The position numbers and the translations under genes are program-made. DNA of 26,816 bases, taken from assembly GCA_030828025.1 (NCBI GenBank), contig JAURDG010000002.1:1-26816 (forward strand), written 5' to 3'. The notes beneath the pieces are model-generated. The model saw only the letters and a list, made by a program, of their open reading frames with translations. It was not told where the DNA came from and did not search any database. Source of the DNA: Flavobacteriaceae bacterium. GTDB lineage: Bacteria > Bacteroidota > Bacteroidia > Flavobacteriales > Flavobacteriaceae. The first letter of the stretch is position 1, and the number at the start of each line of letters is the position of its first letter. Below are positions 18,130 to 23,626 of the stretch, one piece after another.

Positions 18130-18191
18130 AAAAAGCACAAATTTGTGTAGGCAACAAGACCACACTTAGCTTTCGTTTTTTTTTTTAAAAT
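18130..18191. terminator. Convergent 3' ends, possible bidirectional terminator
   Basis: This 62-bp gap separates the helicase and CDF genes, which converge. An A-run followed by GC on the left mirrors GCTTTCG plus a T-run of about 11 on the right. Inside is the perfect palindrome CACAAATTTGTG at 18136-18147. It could end transcription from both sides, but the stem is not compact. Confidence 0.3.
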
Positions 18192-19055
18192 TCATACGTT
18201 AGGCTGCTCCACATCGATATCAATGGTACAATGCAAAAAACCATAGGGTTTTAGTACTTCTTTAGCGACCTGTTTAATTTCCATTACTTGCTCAAGGCTG
18301 GACGGTTTTAGCATTAGGTGGGTCGAAAACACATGATGCTCACCTTCTAACGACCAAACGTGCGTATTGGACACAGACCAAACCTTTTTGATGCCCAAAA
18401 GTTGTCGCTCAATTTGGGTCAAATCGATTTCTTTGGGCACGCCTTGCAAGAAGATAAATAGCGTTTCTTTTAGTCGTTTAAACACACCCCAAAGAATATA
18501 GGCAGCAATCAGCAGCGAAAGTGCCGGGTCTAAATACTCAATATCCTTAAACGATAAGACGACACCCACAATCAGCACCGCCACCCAACCCAAAACATCT
18601 TCTAGTAAGTGCCACGAAATAACTTTTTCGTTCAGCGATTTGCCACCACTCATTTTATACGCCGCATAGCCATTGACCACAACACCAACGATGGCAAAGG
18701 CAATCATGCCACTGGCGTTGGCATGCTCTGGCTCAATAAATCTGCCAACAGCTTCATATACCACAAATATCGATCCCAAAATAAGCACCACGCTATTGAG
18801 TAAGGCACCCAACAATGAAAAACGCGCATAGCCAAAAGAAAAATCCTTGTCGGCTTTTCGCTTCGATTTGCGGTCGAGGTACCAAGCCGTACCCAGCGAA
18901 AGGCTATCCCCCAAATCATGGATGGCATCCGAAATAATGGCTACACTATTGACATAATAACCCCCAATGAGCTCAAAAATCGTAAAGCCCAAATTGAGGA
19001 AAAATGCAATTTTTAGATTTTGACCAGAATCGTGATGGTGGTGATGGCTTCCCAC
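18192..19055 (-). CDS. Cation diffusion facilitator (CDF) family zinc exporter
   Basis: This 287-residue inner-membrane transporter has six hydrophobic segments and a C-terminal cytoplasmic domain. The metal-site motifs HxxxD occur in the second segment (His46-Asp50) and the fifth (His149-Asp153). In CzcD/ZitB-type CDF proteins this two-His, two-Asp site favours zinc. The N terminus is GSHHHHHDSG, a natural histidine run that could bind metal. The start is GTG at 19055; no ATG is available in frame. It likely exports Zn2+ (perhaps Co2+ or Cd2+) in exchange for protons. The preceding gene stops only 10 bp upstream, which suggests co-transcription. Confidence 0.92.
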   Translation of the reverse strand: MGSHHHHHDSGQNLKIAFFLNLGFTIFELIGGYYVNSVAIISDAIHDLGDSLSLGTAWYLDRKSKRKADKDFSFGYARFSLLGALLNSVVLILGSIFVVYEAVGRFIEPEHANASGMIAFAIVGVVVNGYAAYKMSGGKSLNEKVISWHLLEDVLGWVAVLIVGVVLSFKDIEYLDPALSLLIAAYILWGVFKRLKETLFIFLQGVPKEIDLTQIERQLLGIKKVWSVSNTHVWSLEGEHHVFSTHLMLKPSSLEQVMEIKQVAKEVLKPYGFLHCTIDIDVEQPNV

Positions 19056-19065
19056 TTCATGTACC

Positions 19066-20154
19066 CTATTCCTTCACAAACTTGAGTGCCGTAGGGCTGC
19101 CCTTGAGTTTTATAAAATACAAGCCCGTGCCCAAGCCGCTGATGTCTATTTGCTCGTTGTTGCTCACCTGTCCTGTGTGTACGGTGGCGCCCAGTATGTT
19201 GTGGATGCGGTAGGCTGATGTTTGGGTTAGGTTTGTTAGGCTAATGCTGTGGCTTGCGGGGTTGGGGTACAGCACCAACTGTGGCTGCTGCGCCGTGTTG
19301 CTGCCCAGCGTACCCACATCTGTTCTGTAAATTCTACGGCCTGTATTATAATCTACACGCCCCTCAAAGTATAGGGTACTGCCCTTAAACGCCATCGAAA
19401 ATAAGTCAGAGGCAATTAGCCCAGTAACCACATTGGTTTTGGTCGAGGGCGGGTCTGGGTCAGTAACGGTTATTTTAAAAATCTCATACGTATCGTTGTC
19501 GGCAACGTATAAATCGGCACCATAAAACGCCAGTGAAGCGACGTTTATATTTGACAGTACGGTCTCTCGATTGGGTGCTCCCGTAAGGCTAATTTTTGAA
19601 ATCCGTTGGTTGTAATCTTCCTCTATATATAACGCACCGTTATAAATGGCTAAACTGCTTGGTCCATCTAGGTCGGTGGTCAGCACGTCTTCTATGCTTA
19701 ATGGAGAAGCTGCCAAGTTTACTTTGGTAATCTTATCCGCATCATGATTGGCAATGTAAAGCACATCGCCATCAAGGGCTAGATCGGTTGGACCTGTGCT
19801 TACTCCTGTTCCAATTACCGTTTCTAGTGGAGGCGAAGCGACTTCTGGGTCGAGCTTGTATAGGGTGTTTTCAGATGCTACCACAATGTAGAGCTCACCG
19901 CCATAAAGCACTTGGTCATTAAAAGTTATAGACGTTGGATGGGTATAAATAAGTGTTTCCCCAATGGGGGGCACTTCTGCCGTGTTTAGTTTATATATGT
20001 CCCTATAATGGGATGTAAAGTATAACGCATCTCCGTCAAACTCCAAGCCTGTTGCGCTGTCCGTTTTTTTACTGCTTACTAGGGTTAGGCTTTGTGCGTG
20101 TGCCGTAAGAGTAACAAGGGCACTCAGCAAAAGGGTGTGTAGTATTTTGTTCAT
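19066..20154 (-). CDS. Secreted beta-propeller (NHL/SMP-30-like repeat) protein with T9SS sorting domain
   Basis: This 362-residue protein has a clear signal peptide (about 20 residues, ending AHA-Q). Residues about 25-275 carry repeated units of the pattern LALDGDVLYIANHDADKITKV, LAIYNGALYIEEDYNQRISKI and LAFYGADLYVADNDTYEIFKI, one blade each, as in NHL-type propellers. The last 70 residues are a T9SS type A sorting domain (LVLYPNPASHSISL, then ISGLGTGLYFIKLKG, ending KFVKE). The product is therefore probably exported to the cell surface or medium. No catalytic motif is visible, and propellers of this kind often bind ligands. It sits 10 bp upstream of the CDF zinc exporter, but a link to metals is only suggested by this position. 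Confidence 0.85.
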   Translation of the reverse strand: MNKILHTLLLSALVTLTAHAQSLTLVSSKKTDSATGLEFDGDALYFTSHYRDIYKLNTAEVPPIGETLIYTHPTSITFNDQVLYGGELYIVVASENTLYKLDPEVASPPLETVIGTGVSTGPTDLALDGDVLYIANHDADKITKVNLAASPLSIEDVLTTDLDGPSSLAIYNGALYIEEDYNQRISKISLTGAPNRETVLSNINVASLAFYGADLYVADNDTYEIFKITVTDPDPPSTKTNVVTGLIASDLFSMAFKGSTLYFEGRVDYNTGRRIYRTDVGTLGSNTAQQPQLVLYPNPASHSISLTNLTQTSAYRIHNILGATVHTGQVSNNEQIDISGLGTGLYFIKLKGSPTALKFVKE

Positions 20155-20182
20155 TGTTTTGGGTTTAAGGTTAACTTATAGC

Positions 20183-20212
20183 GCACACGCACGGCATACG
20201 CCCAGCGTGTGT
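20183..20212 (-). other. Two-part hairpin upstream of the beta-propeller gene
   Basis: CACACGC (20184-20190) pairs with GCGTGTG (20205-20211). Inside it GGC (20193-20195) pairs with GCC (20200-20202) around ATAC. It is GC-rich in an AT-rich setting, lies about 30-60 bp before the start codon and has no T-run. It may be a structured leader or a small palindromic repeat. No TAnnTTTG element was found on this strand between it and the umuD remnant. Confidence 0.4.
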
Positions 20213-20318
20213 ACGTGATGTTGGCAACCCCAAAAAGTGTGATGAAAAAAGTAGCTCGGCTAAGTTCTGTATCAACAAATTTGGGATTTGTTTGTTGCTA
20301 AGGTAGTAAAAAAACTGT

Positions 20319-20386
20319 TTACACCGCCTTGAGCACGTGTGTTACGATACCCCAAATAATCAAGTCATTATCTTCGGTTACTTGTA
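20319..20386 (-). repeat. 68-bp perfect direct repeat, distal copy
   Basis: This is identical to 21831-21898. On one side identity ends exactly at the umuD stop codon (flank TGT here against GGA in the other copy). On the other side it ends within codons for Ile or Leu. The two copies bracket a segment of about 1.4 kb with fic. Confidence 0.92.
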
Positions 20387-20405
20387 TGGGCTGGTCGTGT
20401 TTGTT
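20319..20405 (-). pseudogene. umuD 3' remnant (last 28 codons and stop)
   Basis: Read from 20405, directly after the fic stop and in the same frame, the sequence encodes NKHDQPIQVTEDND and continues to the stop at 20319. The intact UmuD has NEQYKPLQVTEDND at the same place, then the same 14 residues. The last 68 bp are identical to the umuD 3' end at 21831-21898, while the first 19 bp agree at only about 12 positions. It is therefore the tail of a second, somewhat different umuD allele, cut off by the fic-bearing segment. It has no start codon and should not be expressed as a protein. Confidence 0.88.
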
Positions 20406-21557
20406 TTAGTTATTATTTTCTAATTCTCGGTGAAACATTTTAAAATAGTCTTTAAACATATATTTTCTATTCCTTTTATAACCGGTTAATTCAGATAATA
20501 TTTTGAGCTCAATTAAGTCATTAATGAGTCTATTTGCAGTAGATGGCGAAATTTCTAAAAGTTCAGAAATTTGCTTTGCGTCTGTGATGGGTATTTGATA
20601 TAATTGCTTAATCAAGGTCTGTGCTTTTTTCGCTTTACTTCCCAATTTCGGTAGGCGATTAGTTTCAATATCTGTTTTCAAGGCAATAATATCTTTAAAT
20701 ACTTGTATTGACTCTTTAGATGTTTCAATTACGCCAACCAAGAAGAATTTTATCCATTGCGTTAGATTACTAGTTAGGCGAACAGTCATCAAATTGTCGT
20801 AGTAATAGCCTTTGTTTTTTTCAAAAAAGTCAGATAAGTATAAGGATGGTTTTTTTAAAACATTGTTGCTTACTAAATAAAGGGTTATCAGTAATCTACC
20901 TACTCTACCATTGCCATCAAGGAATGGATGGATTGTTTCAAATTGGTAATGAATAATAGCTATTTTAATTAAATGTGGAACATGGTGTTCTTCTTCATTT
21001 ATGAATTTCTCTAAATCACTCATCAATTCAATTACTTCGGAGTGGTGAGGAGGAATGAATATAGCATCTTTTAATGTTGCTCCAATCCAGTTTTGGCTGG
21101 TTCTAAATTCTCCAGGAATTTTGTTTTCTCCTCTAACCCCAGACAAAAGAATTTTATGTGTTTTTTTAATTAATCTATTAGAGATAGGTATTTTCTCTAA
21201 CTCTTCGATTGATGTGTTAATCGCTTTTATATAGTTTTGGACTTCAGCCCAATCGTCTCTTTTCTCGGGATTAATATCTTCCTCTTTTACAAGAGCTTCC
21301 TCCATATTTGTTTTTGTACCTTCAATTCTACTTGAAGTAGTAGCTTCTTTAAGAATGTGCATTGTAATAAAGAAGTCAACATCGGGTATTATTTGAGAGA
21401 ATGCATTCAACTCCCCAATTAGTCGATTTGCTTCTGCAAGTAACTTGTTTACTTCAGGAGTTGATACAATCCACTCATGATTGATTTTCTCAGGAGAAAA
21501 TGATGTATATTCTATTTGTTTTATGTGTTTTCCTGCTGTGAAATTTTGCAAATCCAT
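20406..21557 (-). CDS. fic: Fic-domain protein with winged-helix C terminus
   Basis: With ATG at 21557 this is 383 residues. The frame is open from a GTG at 21581, but that codon lies in the -7 promoter box. The Fic core is HPFLDGNGRVGR (210-221), the complete active-site motif for transfer of AMP to hydroxyl side chains. The N-terminal segment TTSSRIEGT contains the inhibitory-helix pattern S/TxxxEG with Glu79, so it is a self-inhibited (class II) Fic protein. The C-terminal 90 residues look like a winged helix (KQISELLEISPSTANRLI), suggesting DNA binding or autoregulation. No separate antitoxin is seen. The gene is clearly more AT-rich by eye than umuCD and the beta-propeller gene beside it. 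With the flanking umuD repeat this indicates acquisition by transfer. The target protein is unknown. Confidence 0.9.
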   Translation of the reverse strand: MDLQNFTAGKHIKQIEYTSFSPEKINHEWIVSTPEVNKLLAEANRLIGELNAFSQIIPDVDFFITMHILKEATTSSRIEGTKTNMEEALVKEEDINPEKRDDWAEVQNYIKAINTSIEELEKIPISNRLIKKTHKILLSGVRGENKIPGEFRTSQNWIGATLKDAIFIPPHHSEVIELMSDLEKFINEEEHHVPHLIKIAIIHYQFETIHPFLDGNGRVGRLLITLYLVSNNVLKKPSLYLSDFFEKNKGYYYDNLMTVRLTSNLTQWIKFFLVGVIETSKESIQVFKDIIALKTDIETNRLPKLGSKAKKAQTLIKQLYQIPITDAKQISELLEISPSTANRLINDLIELKILSELTGYKRNRKYMFKDYFKMFHRELENNN

Positions 21558-21580
21558 AATTTCTATTTTGCTACAAAACA

Positions 21581-21588
21581 CAAATATA
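21581..21588 (-). promoter_or_regulatory. -7 element of the fic promoter
   Basis: On the minus strand this reads TATATTTG, matching TAnnTTTG. Its last base is 23 bp before the ATG at 21557, giving a leader of about 17 nt. No well-spaced -33 element is obvious. Confidence 0.5.
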
Positions 21589-21613
21589 GATATTTATATT
21601 TTCAATAATGAGG

Positions 21614-21642
21614 AAAAACGAAAACAAACGCAGTTCGTTTTT
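21614..21642. repeat. 9-bp perfect inverted repeat upstream of fic
   Basis: AAAAACGAA (21614-21622) is the exact complement of TTCGTTTTT (21634-21642), with 11 bases between. It lies 57-85 bp before the fic start and just upstream of its -7 box. It may be an operator for the winged-helix domain of Fic or a weak terminator. Confidence 0.4.
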
Positions 21643-21679
21643 TCATTTTAAGTCAGACTATGGGGTCAAATAATTAAAG

Positions 21680-21714
21680 CTAACCGTCTCGGCTATGAGC
21701 AGTGCCGACGTTAG
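21680..21714. other. Bulged hairpin between fic and umuD
   Basis: CTAAC (21680-21684) pairs with GTTAG (21710-21714). Inside, GTC pairs with GAC and GGC with GCC, around a 10-base loop. All unpaired bases (C21685 and T21689-C21690) are on one arm. The surrounding stretch 21650-21830 has no gene and is more GC-rich than fic. A second imperfect inverted repeat, ACCTACCT with AGGCAGGT, stands at about 21738-21762. Confidence 0.4.
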
Positions 21715-21830
21715 GAGGCATTACCTATACTGGCGCATACCTACCTTGCTGTCAGGCAGGTCTGTGATGCATGACGAACTTAAAATAGGCACGCAGGCAC
21801 ACTAGTGGGTGTTTTCTTGACTAGTTTGGA

Positions 21831-21898
21831 TTACACCGCCTTGAGCACGTGTGTTACGATACCCCAAATAATCAAGTCATTATCTTCGGTTACTTGTA
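21831..21898 (-). repeat. 68-bp perfect direct repeat, proximal copy (3' end of intact umuD)
   Basis: This forms the last 22 codons and stop of the intact umuD and is identical to 20319-20386. The two copies are in the same orientation. Confidence 0.92.
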
Positions 21899-22265
21899 GG
21901 GGTTTGTACTGTTCATTTTCGGGTATCAGCCATACGCAGTCTTTATCCACCTTGAGGCGCTTTACGGTAAACTCTCCGTCAATAAAACAAACGGCAATTT
22001 TGCCGTCTGTAGGTTCTAGGCTGCGGTCAATGACGAGCAAATCGCCGTCGTCCAAGCCCGCCCCAACCATAGACTGCCCCGCTACGCGCGCATAAAATGT
22101 AGCGGCTTTGTTTTTGACCACCACCTTGTCGAGGCTGATGCGCACTTCCTTAAAATCGTCTGCCGGCGAGGGAAAGCCCGCCGAAATGCCTTCTTCGGCA
22201 AGCCATACATCTGGTTTTTTGCTGGTGTCAGGACTGTAAAAGTGTAGGGTAGTGGCTCTTTTCAT
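21831..22265 (-). CDS. umuD: UmuD-like SOS mutagenesis protein (S24 self-cleaving)
   Basis: This 144-residue protein is of the UmuD/LexA S24 peptidase family. The self-cleavage site is Ala29-Gly30 in SAGFPSPADD, as in E. coli UmuD. The nucleophile is Ser65 (AGQSMVGAG) and the general base Lys102 (GEFTVKRL). The cleaved form partners the UmuC polymerase to make an error-prone DNA polymerase V-like enzyme. No DNA-binding domain is present, so it is not LexA. Its ATG overlaps the stop of umuC (ATGA), so it is translated after umuC, the reverse of the E. coli order. Its last 68 bp are duplicated beyond the fic gene. Confidence 0.94.
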   Translation of the reverse strand: MKRATTLHFYSPDTSKKPDVWLAEEGISAGFPSPADDFKEVRISLDKVVVKNKAATFYARVAGQSMVGAGLDDGDLLVIDRSLEPTDGKIAVCFIDGEFTVKRLKVDKDCVWLIPENEQYKPLQVTEDNDLIIWGIVTHVLKAV

Positions 22266-23521
22266 CGGACGGTAATGATGTCGTTAATATCGGTGGTGTA
22301 GCGTGGCGATAAATGCGCCTGCTTCATCTTAAAGGTTCGTGTGAGGTCTTGGTTGGCGAGTTTTATTTTGTGCGGTCCATACTTGCGGTGGAGCAAATCA
22401 ATGTGTTGCATAAGTGCTTCGTGGCGTGGGTCTTCGGCACCAAACAAGGCGAGTTGTTGTGTTGCCTTTGGCACGATACCCGTAACCATCACGCCTGCCT
22501 TTTTGTATTCAATCCCCGACTTAAAAATATGCGTCAAGCCCTTTAGCGCATATTTGCTAATCGTCAGACTCGACTGCGAAGCAGTAGGCATAGCAACGAG
22601 CATGCCGTTGCGATACTGTGGCAAATTAGGCATAAACGGATTGCTGCGCACAAACACATATACGGCATGGCAACTGCTACCTTGCGCGCGTAATTTTTCG
22701 GCGCAAAGTGTGGCAAAGGTCGAGATGCGCTCGCGCAGTTCTTCGTATGAAGAAATATGGTGCTCAAAACTTCGTGTGGTAGCGATGGCTTTTTTGGATG
22801 CTGGTTCCAGTTCCATGGGAATAGTAGCGGTTCCTTCCAAATCTTTTTTGAGCCGCAAGCCTACTACGGTCATGTGCTTGCGCACCCAATCGTCGCTTAG
22901 TTGGGTAAAGTCATAAGCGGTTTGAACACCATTTAGCGCCAAACGTTTTGCATGCTTTCGCCCGATGCCCCATACGTCCGCTATGGGCAGCCATTTTAAT
23001 GCTTTGATGCGTTTTTCGTCCGAATCAATCACATAAACGCCTTTGGTTCTGTCGGCAAATTTCTTCGCCACTCGGTTGGCGACTTTCGCCAGTCCTTTGC
23101 TTGGACCAAGTCCAATACTGACGGGCATGCCCGTCCATGTACGCACACGCTTACGCATTTGTTGCGCATAGGCTTCCATGTCGTAGTCCTGAAATCCATC
23201 GAAGTGCAAAAAGGCTTCGTCGATGCTATAGACTTCTACTTCGGGCGTAAACTGCCGAAGGACTTCCATTATACGTTGGCTCATGTCGCCATAAAGCGGG
23301 TAGTTAGACGAGAAAACCTGAACGTTGTGTTGCCGAAAAAAAGAAGCAAACTTGTGTGCTGGCGCACCCATGGGTAGCCCAAGTGCCTTTGCCTCGTCAC
23401 TGCGCGCAATAACACAACCGTCATTATTGGACAAAATAGCAATGGGTTTGTCGGCTAATAAGGGTTGAAAAATGCGCTCACACGAAGCATAAAAGTTGTT
23501 ACAATCGACTAAAGCAAACAC
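22262..23521 (-). CDS. umuC: UmuC-like Y-family DNA polymerase
   Basis: This is a 419-residue translesion polymerase when started at GTG 23521. Catalytic residues are visible: Asp6 in FALVDCNNFYASCERIF, and Asp101-Glu102 in YSIDEAF. A helix-hairpin-helix region (PIADVWGIGRKHAKRL) and a little-finger domain follow, ending in the DUF4113-like tail (KYGPHKIKLANQDLTRTFKMKQAHLSPRYTT). The frame also has a TTG at 23527, but that TTG forms the end of a TAnnTTTG box. The GTG start gives the usual family N terminus FALVDCNNFYASC. The gene overlaps umuD by 4 bp and is divergent from sucA. Confidence 0.94.
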   Translation of the reverse strand: MFALVDCNNFYASCERIFQPLLADKPIAILSNNDGCVIARSDEAKALGLPMGAPAHKFASFFRQHNVQVFSSNYPLYGDMSQRIMEVLRQFTPEVEVYSIDEAFLHFDGFQDYDMEAYAQQMRKRVRTWTGMPVSIGLGPSKGLAKVANRVAKKFADRTKGVYVIDSDEKRIKALKWLPIADVWGIGRKHAKRLALNGVQTAYDFTQLSDDWVRKHMTVVGLRLKKDLEGTATIPMELEPASKKAIATTRSFEHHISSYEELRERISTFATLCAEKLRAQGSSCHAVYVFVRSNPFMPNLPQYRNGMLVAMPTASQSSLTISKYALKGLTHIFKSGIEYKKAGVMVTGIVPKATQQLALFGAEDPRHEALMQHIDLLHRKYGPHKIKLANQDLTRTFKMKQAHLSPRYTTDINDIITVR

Positions 23522-23524
23522 ATT

Positions 23525-23532
23525 CAAAACTA
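23525..23532 (-). promoter_or_regulatory. Possible -7 element directly before umuC
   Basis: On the minus strand this reads TAGTTTTG, fitting TAnnTTTG, and ends three bases before the GTG at 23521. If it is used, the umuC transcript would be leaderless or nearly so. The -33 region has T-runs but no TTG at the usual distance. Confidence 0.35.
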
Positions 23533-23576
23533 CATTTTTTTACTATACAAAAAATCACTTTTTTTGAGAAAAACAA

Positions 23577-23607
23577 TGTGCCAATAAACCCAAATACAGT
23601 ACCTTTG
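23577..23607 (+). promoter_or_regulatory. Promoter of sucA
   Basis: TACCTTTG (23600-23607) is the same -7 octamer as at the helicase gene. TGTG at 23577-23580 lies 19 bp upstream as a near -33 element. The leader to the ATG at 23627 would be about 13 nt. Confidence 0.6.
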
Positions 23608-23626
23608 TTTGGTACAAGTTACCTAG

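Noticed and set aside
18136..18147. Palindrome CACAAATTTGTG
   Set aside because: It lacks a loop for a hairpin and lies between convergent genes where no operator is expected. It is noted only within the terminator region.
18250..18265. AGTACTTC sequence resembling the shared locus element
   Set aside because: It lies inside the CDF coding region, matches only about 10 of 14 core positions and precedes no gene in that orientation.
21558..21581. Longer fic start at GTG 21581
   Set aside because: The GTG overlaps the -7 box TATATTTG, so it would not be transcribed. The ATG at 21557 is well placed.
23522..23527. umuC start at TTG 23527
   Set aside because: The TTG is the end of the TAGTTTTG box. 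The GTG two codons later gives the standard UmuC N terminus.
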